A stretch of 64,000 bases of DNA from UBA6170 sp942491385. Lineage in GTDB: Bacteria > Chloroflexota > Anaerolineae > Anaerolineales > Anaerolineaceae. Positions 27,321 to 35,796 of this stretch are shown in pieces (the first letter of the stretch is position 1; each line of letters opens with the position of its first letter). The position numbers and the translations under genes were made by a program. The notes below the pieces were generated by a model that saw only the letters and a program-made list of their open reading frames with translations, ran no database searches and was not told the DNA's origin. The stretch spans positions 434,001-498,000 of the forward strand of contig CALOAF010000005.1 in NCBI GenBank assembly GCA_942491385.1. The letters run 5' to 3'.

Positions 27321-27360
27321 GAGCTATGAGCTATGAGCTATAAGCTATGAGCTATGAGCT
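27321..27360 (+). repeat. Heptamer tandem repeat overlapping the 3' end of rsmA
   Basis: GAGCTAT repeated three times, AAGCTAT once, GAGCTAT again, then GAGCT: 5.7 units of 7 bases. The rsmA stop codon (27338-27340, minus strand) lies inside it, so the last residues ELIAHSL are encoded by the repeat. Gain or loss of one unit would change the C-terminus. Confidence 0.9.
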
Positions 27361-28198
27361 CAAAATAATACTCTGTCAACTTTCCCCATTCCTCCAGGTT
27401 TAAGGTTTCTGCACGTCGTGTGGGGTCGATATCATTTTTGATCAGCATCTCTTCCGTCTTAGGCACCGATAAACTCAATCCGGCGGCCAGTGATTTGCGC
27501 AGCATTTTCCGTTTTTGACCAAAACCAGCTCTGGTCAACTGAAAGAACGTATCCAGCATGGGTTCATCCACCAATGGGTTAGGGTATAAGTCAACCCGGA
27601 TAACGGCAGAATCCACACTCGGAGCCGGGTAAAATGAGCCTGCGGAGATTTTTGCCACAATCTTTGCCTTCCCAAAAACTTGAACACTCAAAGCCAAAAG
27701 GCTCATATCACCAGGTTCAGCACAAATTCGTTGGGCGACTTCCTTCTGTATGGTCATAACAATGCGGCGCGGTTTGCGCTTGGCGGCCAGCAAATGCCGG
27801 AGGATAGCTGAGGTAATGTAATACGGGATATTTGCTACGACAAGGTATTGGTCAACAGAAATCAAACGGGTGGGGTCAAGTTTCAGGATATCGCCATATA
27901 CCAGTTCAACATTGCCTTCAGAACCCAGGACCGTCTCCAGGATAGGGATCAGATTGGAATCCAGTTCCACTGCCACTACTTTACGCGCTGTAACGGATAA
28001 AAAGCGGGTCAGAGAGCCTAATCCAGCCCCAATCTCGAGAACGACATCGACCGGTTCAATTTCAGCCGCGTCCACCACTTTTTCCAGGGCACCATTATCC
28101 ACCAAAAAATTTTGCCCAAGGCTTTTTTTCGGGCTGAGACCATGTTCCCGCAATAGATTGCGAACATTCAGAGGAATGGGGATTAAGGCAGGATCCAT
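27338..28198 (-). CDS. rsmA: 16S rRNA (adenine1518/1519-N6)-dimethyltransferase
   Basis: KsgA/RsmA, 286 residues, dimethylates two adjacent adenines near the 3' end of 16S rRNA during small-subunit assembly. Visible motifs are KKSLGQNFLVD at the N-terminus, the SAM-binding VLEIGAGLGSLT, acidic VAVELDSNL, and the catalytic NIPYYIT. The start at 28198 (MDPALIPIPLN) is chosen; a longer frame from 28261 runs into the upstream gene and is unlikely. It overlaps the YabE-like gene end by 16 bases, a common bacterial pairing (rsmA next to yabE). The C-terminal tail is made by a heptamer repeat. Confidence 0.95.
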   Translation of the reverse strand: MDPALIPIPLNVRNLLREHGLSPKKSLGQNFLVDNGALEKVVDAAEIEPVDVVLEIGAGLGSLTRFLSVTARKVVAVELDSNLIPILETVLGSEGNVELVYGDILKLDPTRLISVDQYLVVANIPYYITSAILRHLLAAKRKPRRIVMTIQKEVAQRICAEPGDMSLLALSVQVFGKAKIVAKISAGSFYPAPSVDSAVIRVDLYPNPLVDEPMLDTFFQLTRAGFGQKRKMLRKSLAAGLSLSVPKTEEMLIKNDIDPTRRAETLNLEEWGKLTEYYFELIAHSL

Positions 28199-29568
28199 GG
28201 GATGTTGTCCGGAACAGGGGTCAAGAAATAAGCCGTGACATTGTGATACCAGGCTACCCAATCATTATCTGAATACGCCAGGTCAATCCAATACTTTCCT
28301 GGTATACCGCCACCAATATCACCGACAACACCAATCCCATAACCCGGCACATACAGGCTCTGGCCGACCATCAGGTTGTACCACGAACGGGTAACAGCAA
28401 TCACACCGTGTTGAGCTGTTAACCCACTGGCGGTTCCCGAGGAACAATAATTTTCAATTCCCAAACGGCAAGGCGAATAGGAGGTAGCATATACATTGAC
28501 AGCACGCCAATATTCGATCGGCCCACTGGGGGTGTCCATGGTGCGCACAACCACATTGGTGCCTAGACCGGTTAATTGTTCTTTTGGTTCTTTTGCCACC
28601 CAGGTAATCTCTTCCATCCGGCTGACTTCCTGGTCATCTTCATAAATCACGCGGGTTCTGGTCACTTCCACACCAAATTCACCAGCCTGAACCACTTCTC
28701 TCTGATCCAGTTCTACTTCATCCGATTGGATATAGTTCACACTGAAAGGAATGTTGGTTTGGGTAAGCGTAAATTCTTCACGTACCCTGACAACTCGTAT
28801 TTTTCCATTCGCAGGAATGACTGCCTGTGCATCCGGGATACTGTAATCAGCCGCCTGCAAAGCGAGACCCGCTTCAACCAGCGCTTCTGTTACTATTTCT
28901 GCGGCTGTATTCACCTCAATCGCTTTGTCTTTCAGTTCAATCACAACCAGCCTTGCCCGTTGGATCGAAACTTCCAGATCACCCACCAAAACAGTTTCCA
29001 ATCCTGGCTGAACGCGATCACCTTCATTGAGAACAATCCCATTTTCTTCCAGCGCCAGAGCCAGCGTTTCGGCACTGGAAAGAACGCTGGTACCTTGCCC
29101 ATCATCCTCGATTTGAAGGCTGACAGCTTTGCGAACCAGCAGTTGATAATCACCCTGATACGGTAATGACTGATCAAGTGCTACAGGTTCACCCGCCATT
29201 AAAAGCTGATCCTGTTCACCTAATTCAATCCCGGCTGACTCCATCAATTTGCCTGGGTCCCGTTCCGCTGTAAGTAGATCAACTTCCTCGCCTGCTGGAA
29301 ATATACTGATATGAACCGGCCGGGCCAGTTCAACTTCAATCTCCTGCACACCCAGCATGAGACTGGCCACATCCGGAGAGATTTGATCGGCTTCTTCCAG
29401 CACAAACCCATCTTTTTCCAGGGCTGCCGAAACGGTCAACGCATTGGTGGTGAGATATTGGGTTTCGCCATTAATCGTGACAAGGATGCTTCTGGGGATA
29501 CCGAGCAACCCCAACAGGGCCGCCAGCACCAGCGCCACCCCTATGATTTGTATTTTTCGTTTACTCAT
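28183..29568 (-). CDS. YabE-like protein with DUF348 repeats, G5 domain and 3D domain
   Basis: A 461-residue exported cell-wall protein. A short basic tip and one hydrophobic helix (about 5-25) are followed by repeated DUF348 ubiquitin-like units (VTINGETQYLTT start; two or three copies to about 270), a G5 domain (about 275-355), and a C-terminal 3D domain with YATSYSPC, TASGLTAQHGVIAV and VVGDIGGGIPGKYWIDLAYSD, whose aspartates give the domain its name. Relatives (YabE, Rpf-like proteins) are lytic transglycosylases or spore/cell-wall hydrolases. The start ATG 29568 fits a leaderless transcript: TAGAAT lies 7 bases upstream. It precedes rsmA, as in many Gram-positive genomes. Confidence 0.9.
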   Translation of the reverse strand: MSKRKIQIIGVALVLAALLGLLGIPRSILVTINGETQYLTTNALTVSAALEKDGFVLEEADQISPDVASLMLGVQEIEVELARPVHISIFPAGEEVDLLTAERDPGKLMESAGIELGEQDQLLMAGEPVALDQSLPYQGDYQLLVRKAVSLQIEDDGQGTSVLSSAETLALALEENGIVLNEGDRVQPGLETVLVGDLEVSIQRARLVVIELKDKAIEVNTAAEIVTEALVEAGLALQAADYSIPDAQAVIPANGKIRVVRVREEFTLTQTNIPFSVNYIQSDEVELDQREVVQAGEFGVEVTRTRVIYEDDQEVSRMEEITWVAKEPKEQLTGLGTNVVVRTMDTPSGPIEYWRAVNVYATSYSPCRLGIENYCSSGTASGLTAQHGVIAVTRSWYNLMVGQSLYVPGYGIGVVGDIGGGIPGKYWIDLAYSDNDWVAWYHNVTAYFLTPVPDNIPWILP

Positions 29569-29575
29569 ATAAACG

Positions 29576-29581
29576 ATTCTA
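29576..29581 (-). promoter_or_regulatory. -10 element 7 nt before the YabE-like start
   Basis: Minus-strand TAGAAT, then CGTTTAT (7 bases), then ATG at 29568. There is no ribosome site between them. It sits just after the tRNA-Phe terminator. Confidence 0.6.
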
Positions 29582-29593
29582 ACCGAAAATAGC

Positions 29594-29623
29594 AAAAAAA
29601 TCAGGCGCCATTTCTGGCGCCTG
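29594..29623 (-). terminator. Terminator of tRNA-Phe
   Basis: A perfect 9-bp stem (29602-29610 with 29615-29623, loop TTTC), followed on the minus strand by A and seven T. It begins 2 bases past the tRNA 3' end. Confidence 0.9.
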
Positions 29624-29625
29624 TG

Positions 29626-29698
29626 TGCCGAGTCGCAGAATCGAACTGCGGACACCACAATTTTCAGTCGTGTGCTCTACCAACTGAGCTAACTCGGC
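29626..29698 (-). tRNA. tRNA-Phe (GAA)
   Basis: A 73-base minus-strand cloverleaf: acceptor GCCGAGT/ACTCGGC with discriminator A73, D-arm GCTCAGTTGGTAGAGC, anticodon loop CTGAAAA (GAA), T-loop GTTCGATTC. CCA is not encoded. Its ACCA end (after CCA addition) matches the TGGT of the pheS T-box at 12042-12045, so it is the expected ligand. Confidence 0.98.
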
Positions 29699-29763
29699 TT
29701 AATGACCAAGATTCTAACCGTTGAGCGTAAGAATGTCAAGCAAATCGGCAGCAGGAAGGGCCA

Positions 29764-31632
29764 TTATGGAACAATTTCGATCTCTTTAATATGGATGCCA
29801 GAAATTTCTGATGCCTGTCCTATGAAAATTTCTTTATCTTCATGCAGAATGCACATATTCTCCACCACCAGGCGCAGATAAAAGCCTCCATCAGGCATGG
29901 TGTTATTCACCGAGCGCACAATATTCCCGCCAGCATCAGATATTAATCCCGCTAATTTAGCCAATACCCCCGGCCGGTTGGCATATGATCCGGATTGAAT
30001 ATGGATGGTAGTCCAATTCAATTCTGATCTGGAAATACCAGCTTCATCCAGATCATTCGCCATTTCAACATTTCTGATCGCCCCACTACCGATCGCCGCG
30101 TACATGTCCTGGAGATTGGCAGCACTGGTTGTTTCCAATAATAAATTGATTCTTTCCGGATAGATAGCCTGCACATCTTCCAGGGATAAAACTCCCCGCT
30201 CATACAGCATATTCCGTATTTGTTGCTTGCCATTGTCCGCCGCCCGTCGCAAATCTTCAACCGCCAGCACTGATCTCAAAATTCTGGCCGTGGCAGGATT
30301 GACAAATTTCAACCAGCTGCCATCCGGGGGCATACGGGTAGTGCTTGTAATCACCTCCACCAGATCACCCGGCTTCACCTTATCGGATAACAATGCGAGA
30401 TTTCCATTAACCTTAACCCCGCTGATTTTATCTAGCAAAAATTCCTGCTGAATGGATGCCACCGCATCCAGCACAGAAGAACCTTCCGGCAAAAAACGCG
30501 CACCACCAGTTGGGGTAAAAACCTCTACCGGTCGGTATTCACTGATATCCTTGCCTTGCTTCAAGGCGTAAATGACACCCCAGGTGTTTTCTCCTTCCAT
30601 ATCATCCGTGGCGATTGCTACTTCGATAGCCCCAAATTCAGGCAACCAGATGGTGACCTGCAGCGCACGATATCCATTCTGTGGATAAGCGATATAGTCA
30701 TCAAACCGATTCTGATCCAGGTAGGGGCCAAAGAAACGATTGACATGTGAAAGAAGTGTATATGCATGGATTGGGTCGGGATCATCCAGGATCATGCGAA
30801 AACTAACCAGGTCATTCAATGCTTCAAAAGAATCCATGGCTGATTTTCGCAAGCGAGCCATACGGCGAATTTTCTGCCAGGATTGCCAATAACCGTTGAC
30901 AGTAAGGGATACTTTTCCACTCAAGCCAGCCTTTTCCATTAATTCTGCCAACTGAGATAGCATATTATTAACAAATTTTAGCTCCAGGCGTTTATCACTA
31001 TCGATACGCCGACGCACAAAAGCATAGGTCTCTGGTTCAGCATGCGGAAAAGCCATATCTTCAAGCCAGCGTCGCCAGCGATAGCAATTTAAAATACCGG
31101 CTAATTTTCCATATGCACGTATCGCTTCACTTGCTTTGGAAATTCGTTTGTTTTCCGGCATGAATTCAAGCGTTGAAACATTATGGCTCTTATCGGCTAA
31201 TTTCACCAGAAAAACGCCGGGATCACGAAAACGGGCAATTTTGCGCAACGTCTCGATCTCCCGCGAACTGCCATCACGGGGATTACTGATCTTGGTGACA
31301 CCATCCACAATATGTGCCACTTCCATTCCCAACATGCCCGGAAATTTCTGTCGAATTGTCTCAAGGCTGCTTTCCTGATCTTCAACACTATCATGTAGGA
31401 GAGCTGCGATCGTCCAGGCTTCCACTCCAGCCAACTTGTCTATTAAACCTGCCACCCAGGCGCAGTGAGTTTCGAAGTATGGTTCTCCACTCATTCGCAA
31501 CTGACCGTGGTGTAATTCCTTACCCCAACCGTATGCTTCTTCAATAGCTGAAGTTCTTGGAACAAATTCACCCGGCGAAAATTCTGCATCAAATCTGGGG
31601 CGAATCTCTTTTATGTTCTCAATCCGGACCAT
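29764..31632 (-). CDS. RelA/SpoT-family (p)ppGpp protein with degenerate synthetase motifs
   Basis: A 622-residue long Rel/Spo homologue, shorter than typical bifunctional Rel (over 700). The HD hydrolase region (about 35-190) keeps key elements: HGQLRMSGEPY, LLHDSVED, VDGVTKIS and LADKSHNVSTL. The synthetase region (about 240-360) is recognisable by DYIAYPQNGYRALQVT. However, the conserved His of the YxSLH motif is Gln, and the EIQIRT strand reads IEVAIAT, losing Gln and Arg. A TGS domain (about 385-450) and a C-terminal ACT domain (about 540-620) follow. The likely outcome is a hydrolase-biased alarmone enzyme. GGAGAA precedes the ATG. Confidence 0.85.
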   Translation of the reverse strand: MVRIENIKEIRPRFDAEFSPGEFVPRTSAIEEAYGWGKELHHGQLRMSGEPYFETHCAWVAGLIDKLAGVEAWTIAALLHDSVEDQESSLETIRQKFPGMLGMEVAHIVDGVTKISNPRDGSSREIETLRKIARFRDPGVFLVKLADKSHNVSTLEFMPENKRISKASEAIRAYGKLAGILNCYRWRRWLEDMAFPHAEPETYAFVRRRIDSDKRLELKFVNNMLSQLAELMEKAGLSGKVSLTVNGYWQSWQKIRRMARLRKSAMDSFEALNDLVSFRMILDDPDPIHAYTLLSHVNRFFGPYLDQNRFDDYIAYPQNGYRALQVTIWLPEFGAIEVAIATDDMEGENTWGVIYALKQGKDISEYRPVEVFTPTGGARFLPEGSSVLDAVASIQQEFLLDKISGVKVNGNLALLSDKVKPGDLVEVITSTTRMPPDGSWLKFVNPATARILRSVLAVEDLRRAADNGKQQIRNMLYERGVLSLEDVQAIYPERINLLLETTSAANLQDMYAAIGSGAIRNVEMANDLDEAGISRSELNWTTIHIQSGSYANRPGVLAKLAGLISDAGGNIVRSVNNTMPDGGFYLRLVVENMCILHEDKEIFIGQASEISGIHIKEIEIVP

Positions 31633-31743
31633 TCAATTCTCCTGTTAGACCTTATGTTCAAGGATAAATTAAAGTATACCGAAAATAAAGTATTTCAGGA
31701 AGCTGATCTTTAAGATCACAACCAATTTGGGTGAAAGGTGAAA

Positions 31744-32865
31744 CTAATCTAGCTCCTCAAGCCTCACCCGCTGCCAGGTTTTTTCGTGCGCCGATTGTTC
31801 GATTGCCTCACTGACCAACATGCCATAATGCCCATCAGTAAAAGTGGGGAAATTCGGCTTCTGATAATAATCTCCCGCCAGCAAATACGCATAAATCCTG
31901 CGATAGAGTTCGTTAAATGTATCTGGAGATGTTTGTTTTTGATCCTCGGAAGACAGTTCTTTTTTCTGGTCATTTTTCAGAATCTGATTCTGCTGGTCAC
32001 GGTAACCCAGCCATAATTGATCCCCTTGTTCTGCGTTCCAGGCAATCGAGGCTTTGCTGCCGTTGATTTCAAAGAAGAGGCGGTTTTTATGACCCGCACA
32101 TAATTGCGAAATACTTAAAACGCCACTAACTCCTTTTTCAAAATGAATCAGGATTGATGCGTAATCTTCTGAGTCGATGTTAATTTCTTGCTGTCCTCCA
32201 CCCTCCATAGCCTGATAGCGCTTATCAAGAAATGTCTTGAAATCTGCAAATACTTCTACAATCCGCAACCCGCTGATATACGAGACCAGATCCAGCCAAT
32301 GAGAGCCAATATCCCCCACTGTCCGCAAGCGACCACCTGTGTCCGGGTCCAAACGCCAATTCCAGTCGGTTGGATATAAGAGCCAATCCTGGAGATATGA
32401 GCCATGGATGAGGAAAGGTTTCCCGATCTCACCGCTACGCACGATTTCGAGCGCTTTTTGCACCATGACGGACATTCGGAAATTAAAATTAACCGCAGTG
32501 ACCAGATTCTTCTCTCTGCCCAATAACATCAATTCTTTCGATTCAGCTGCCGTCAAGGTGAGCGGTTTCTCACAGACAACATGTTTTCCGGCCTGCATAG
32601 CCGCCTTGGCATGCGGATAATGTAAATGGTTTGGGGTGGTCAAATGGATAACATCAATCCGCTCATCATTCAGCATCTGATCAAAAGATTGGTAAGCATG
32701 CGGTATATCTAATTCAGCAGCTTTCAACCTCGTCTTCTCATACGTGCTGCCCAGTATCCCCGTAACATGAATGCCATTCCATTTTAATGCCCTGGTATGC
32801 GCCTCACCCATCAAACCAGTACCAACAATACCAACCTTAATATTTTCACGCGTTAATGTTTTCAC
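31744..32865 (-). CDS. Gfo/Idh/MocA-family oxidoreductase
   Basis: A 373-residue NAD(P)-dependent dehydrogenase of the glucose-fructose oxidoreductase family. An N-terminal Rossmann fold carries VGTGLMGEAHTRAL. The family EKP motif appears in KHVVCEKPLTL (catalytic Lys), followed by the C-terminal beta-sheet domain with the GDIGSHWLDL histidine motif. The substrate is probably a sugar or inositol derivative, and nothing adjacent narrows it. The start is GTG 32865 with AAAGGAT upstream. It is a single gene. Confidence 0.9.
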   Translation of the reverse strand: MKTLTRENIKVGIVGTGLMGEAHTRALKWNGIHVTGILGSTYEKTRLKAAELDIPHAYQSFDQMLNDERIDVIHLTTPNHLHYPHAKAAMQAGKHVVCEKPLTLTAAESKELMLLGREKNLVTAVNFNFRMSVMVQKALEIVRSGEIGKPFLIHGSYLQDWLLYPTDWNWRLDPDTGGRLRTVGDIGSHWLDLVSYISGLRIVEVFADFKTFLDKRYQAMEGGGQQEINIDSEDYASILIHFEKGVSGVLSISQLCAGHKNRLFFEINGSKASIAWNAEQGDQLWLGYRDQQNQILKNDQKKELSSEDQKQTSPDTFNELYRRIYAYLLAGDYYQKPNFPTFTDGHYGMLVSEAIEQSAHEKTWQRVRLEELD

Positions 32866-32995
32866 AACAAATCCTTTGAGTTTTATAGCTAATTATGATT
32901 GTAGCATTACACAGAAAAGAATGGATGAAATAAATAAAAATGAAAAAACAAAGCTGAAAGATTTAAGAAAGCATATACAAATTTCCTGAAAATCC

Positions 32996-33023
32996 TTGCT
33001 TTTTAATTTAATTCAAGTAGAAT
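32996..33023 (+). promoter_or_regulatory. Promoter for the 33089 membrane-protein gene
   Basis: TTGCTT (32996-33001) and TAGAAT (33018-33023), 16 bases apart. Transcription would start near 33030, inside the 5' arm of the inverted repeat. Confidence 0.5.
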
Positions 33024-33024
33024 A

Positions 33025-33075
33025 TTAATAATCAAACGCTTGGGTGCCCCCCTCACCTTGGCGTTTGATTATTAA
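33025..33075 (+). promoter_or_regulatory. 15-bp perfect inverted repeat upstream of the membrane-protein gene
   Basis: TTAATAATCAAACGC (33025-33039) pairs perfectly with 33061-33075 around a 21-base loop. The loop carries TGGGTG and CTCACCTTG, which form an inner GGTG/CACC hairpin. AGGAGG (33078-33083) and ATG 33089 follow at once. It may act as an operator in DNA or as a leader hairpin controlling ribosome access. The same loop motif recurs at 56471. Confidence 0.6.
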
Positions 33076-33088
33076 ATAGGAGGAATGA

Positions 33089-33571
33089 ATGGATACTTTA
33101 AATCAAATATTTTTAACTTTACACAACATTACCCGGTGGGTCGTTCTAATTTTGGGTATTGTGTTGGTAGTACGCTCGTTTTTAGGTTGGTTCAAGAAAT
33201 GGGATTATCAGGAACGGGATAAAAAAATAACCCCATTTTATGCTGGTGTTTTCGATTTACAAATTTTATTGGGCATTATCCTGTTCTTTACCAAAGGTTG
33301 GGGAAATGTACTGATGAGTGCTCCCGGCGAAGTGATGAAAACCGCAGCCTTGCGCTTCTTTGCTGTGGAACATTGGCTGTTAATGATCGTGGCAGCCATT
33401 GTCATTCATATCGGTTCTGCTCAGGTAAAAAAGACCAACGAAAGTCTGAAAAAATACAAACGAGCAGCCATATGGTTTACCATTTCATTGATATTAATGC
33501 TGGTGTCCATTCCCTGGCCAGGTATGTCGGCTGCTCGCCCGCTGTTGCGCTTTTTTGGACTTGTTTTTTAA
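33089..33571 (+). CDS. Four-helix membrane protein
   Basis: A 160-residue integral membrane protein with four hydrophobic helices (about 14-32, 50-66, 88-110, 125-145). Histidines occur near helices 1 and 3 (LHNITRW, EHWLL, IHIGSA), a pattern sometimes used for heme in small cytochrome-like proteins, but I cannot claim that here. It starts after a very good ribosome site (AGGAGG). It is monocistronic, framed by the inverted repeat upstream and an intrinsic terminator downstream. Confidence 0.7.
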   Translation: MDTLNQIFLTLHNITRWVVLILGIVLVVRSFLGWFKKWDYQERDKKITPFYAGVFDLQILLGIILFFTKGWGNVLMSAPGEVMKTAALRFFAVEHWLLMIVAAIVIHIGSAQVKKTNESLKKYKRAAIWFTISLILMLVSIPWPGMSAARPLLRFFGLVF

Positions 33572-33586
33572 GTATTAATTCGATTT

Positions 33587-33621
33587 AATAGAGCTCAGCA
33601 TTATCTGGGCTCTATTTTTTT
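33587..33621 (+). terminator. Intrinsic terminator between convergent genes
   Basis: A 12-bp stem, 33587-33598 with 33605-33616 (one G-T pair), then T-run. The reverse direction also has A/T flanks and may serve the HAD gene. Confidence 0.85.
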
Positions 33622-34324
33622 AATTAATTGGAACAAAGAATCCGGATGATTTAAGAATTAACATCAGTTCGTGAGTATGGTTTAAAATCAAATCTGCCCC
33701 TGCCCGGCGTAATTCTTTTTCTGTCCCAAATCCACACAAAACACCGACTGTCTGTGCCCCGGCTGCTTTTCCAGCCCGAATATCTACGGTAGTATCCCCC
33801 ACCATCAGGCAATTTTCAGGAGGAATACCTTTGTCCTGTGCTGCCCGAATGATGGGATCCGGAAATGGCTTGGTATAAATACAGGTCTGGGCGGTGACAA
33901 CGCTCTGAAATAAGTGGTGTATTTCAAATTGATTTAAGAAAGCCAGTGTGCTTTCTTCATCCCTGGCACTCACAATCGAGAGGGGGTATCTTTGATGGCA
34001 ATATAGAATCAATTCCTTACCCTGTGGAACCATCCAGAAGTGCTTTGGCTTTCTTCCAGCATTCCGCTGCGCCAGCCAGTTATAAGCATTGGCTACTTCA
34101 TCATCCAGATGAAGGCGATCGAATAGCTCATAAACCAAATTCCCAGGCGATTCGAGCACCATCACCAACCAGCGTGCGAAGGATCTCAAGTCCTTTTTGG
34201 CGGATAGAAATCTCAAAAAGGATAGCCTGCGTTCAAAATTACTGACCCATAAATCATCAGTATCACTCAGCGTTCCATCCACATCAAAACATATAGCTTG
34301 AATTCGGTCGATATCCAAGGGCAT
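33620..34324 (-). CDS. HAD-superfamily hydrolase (phosphoglycolate phosphatase-like)
   Basis: A 234-residue haloacid dehalogenase-like phosphatase. Motif I is CFDVDGTLSDTDD with the nucleophile Asp. Motif II is in YPLSIVSARDEE. Motif III includes the Lys of TKPFPDPII, and motif IV is MVGDTTVDIRAGKAAG. The helical cap between motifs I and II indicates subclass I. The substrate is unknown. It starts 9 bases after the HExxH-protein gene and shares its operon, although its role there is not obvious. Confidence 0.88.
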   Translation of the reverse strand: MPLDIDRIQAICFDVDGTLSDTDDLWVSNFERRLSFLRFLSAKKDLRSFARWLVMVLESPGNLVYELFDRLHLDDEVANAYNWLAQRNAGRKPKHFWMVPQGKELILYCHQRYPLSIVSARDEESTLAFLNQFEIHHLFQSVVTAQTCIYTKPFPDPIIRAAQDKGIPPENCLMVGDTTVDIRAGKAAGAQTVGVLCGFGTEKELRRAGADLILNHTHELMLILKSSGFFVPIN

Positions 34325-34333
34325 TTTACACTC

Positions 34334-35788
34334 CTATGGGAACACAGATAATTGGCTTGCCAAATCCTGTGCCAGAGTCGCATTGGGGGCTACGATCCAG
34401 AGTACCTGGTCGGTCTGGCGGCTGATCAACACTGTTTCCGATGTCAGTTCCCACAACTTTTTTGTGCTTGTATTCTGGGTAGAGCTGCCCCAACGCATCG
34501 CGGCATATTTGGTGAATGCCTGCCAGTATTCATCCGCGTCGGCCTGGGTATCCCATTCACTCACTGAAATAAGCACATCCTCATCATTCTCAACATGCTG
34601 ATAAACCAGGTATAAATCACCACCCCAGCCTTCTGCTGCTGACAGTGCTTGTTCTTCTGGCAAAGCCCAATCGGCGGACAGCGGTTTTCCTAACATGAGG
34701 TAGGCATACCATTCGCCCAAGGTATTACGCTCAATTTCTTCCCAGCCAGATCCCAGAAAAGAAGTAAAGTCATCTAATAGGATCTCAATCGGCTGATCTT
34801 GCGGGTAGCGTTCCGGATGTAGGATTTGCTCGGTGGTAACAGGGGGGTTGAGGAACGCATCATCGATAGCAGCGTAGCCACCTTCCTCATATAAATTGTT
34901 CACAAATTCCAACCCTTTAACATAAGGAAAAATCACATCCTCCTGTAAAAAAGCAGGTATATTATCAAATATGGGGCTGGAATATTCCTGATAATATTTT
35001 AGAACTTCCTGCTTATCTTTCAGGCTGGAGTGCTCTAAAAACCATTGGGTTTCTGTAAATGAAGCATCACCTTCCAACAGTGCGGTTACAGCCGCACAGT
35101 ACTCAGAGTCAAGTTCACAAGTTTCATCGTTTATATTCAAGCCATCACTTAAATCGTATTGTGCATCCTGTAACGCATGGGTGTATTCATGCGCATAGGT
35201 CATCCGTTGTGGGCCTGCAAATTCCTCCCCTTGTACAACAACCATTTCCTTCGTTTCATCGTCATAAAAACCGGCGATCTGCTCACTGTACAATTCCACA
35301 AACAGATCATAGAGGTCATAATCTCGATCGATTAACCCGAATAAATTGAGGATCAACGCATCCTGACGAACATCCTCTTCGGTGTAGTCACTGAAAAAAT
35401 CATCCATCACCTTTTGTCGCAATTCTTCTGGGGTCAGGGTTTTTCGATCCAGATCGTTTGCCCGTGGCAATCCACGCAGACCCTCCACTTCTTGCTCAAT
35501 TTTTTCCATTTGCCTCAGTATATTCGCTGGAATCATCGTCTGCTTTTCCAGGGAAGGTGATGATTCTTGCTCTTCTTTCTCTTCCGGATTGAGATCAAGA
35601 GTTGGCAGAGTGATCGGTTCTTTTGTTGGAGAAACAATTGACTCAACTGGCTCATTGATGATTTGTGACGACGCTTGAGGTTGTAAAATCGCGTAAGCTG
35701 CTCCGGAAACCACCAGAATCGCACAACAACAAATTACAACCAACACCAAAATAATGATGACAACTATCCAGATATTTTTCTTTTCCAT
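34334..35788 (-). CDS. Membrane-anchored HExxH metallopeptidase-like protein
   Basis: A 484-residue protein with an N-terminal signal anchor (about 6-33, containing an odd CCC run) and a Ser/Pro/Glu-rich linker. The extracytoplasmic domain carries HEYTH in MTYAHEYTHALQDAQYDL (near residue 200) and a glutamate-bearing ALLEGDASFTETQW about 35 residues on, fitting a glutamate-zincin zinc site. The rest is helical with no named family. It follows the C39-TPR gene by 8 bases, so two exported peptidase-like proteins are made together. Confidence 0.75.
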   Translation of the reverse strand: MEKKNIWIVVIIILVLVVICCCAILVVSGAAYAILQPQASSQIINEPVESIVSPTKEPITLPTLDLNPEEKEEQESSPSLEKQTMIPANILRQMEKIEQEVEGLRGLPRANDLDRKTLTPEELRQKVMDDFFSDYTEEDVRQDALILNLFGLIDRDYDLYDLFVELYSEQIAGFYDDETKEMVVVQGEEFAGPQRMTYAHEYTHALQDAQYDLSDGLNINDETCELDSEYCAAVTALLEGDASFTETQWFLEHSSLKDKQEVLKYYQEYSSPIFDNIPAFLQEDVIFPYVKGLEFVNNLYEEGGYAAIDDAFLNPPVTTEQILHPERYPQDQPIEILLDDFTSFLGSGWEEIERNTLGEWYAYLMLGKPLSADWALPEEQALSAAEGWGGDLYLVYQHVENDEDVLISVSEWDTQADADEYWQAFTKYAAMRWGSSTQNTSTKKLWELTSETVLISRQTDQVLWIVAPNATLAQDLASQLSVFP

Positions 35789-35796
35789 ATTTTTCC

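Noticed and set aside
28576..29166. Long plus-strand open frame (196 codons) over the YabE-like gene
   Set aside because: It is antisense to a well-supported minus-strand gene with G5 and 3D domains; its composition (many Phe, His, Asn) is a typical shadow.
32921..32989. 22-codon open frame upstream of the 33 kb promoter
   Set aside because: Lys/Asn-rich, AT-driven, no ribosome site, and directly followed by a promoter; it looks like chance.
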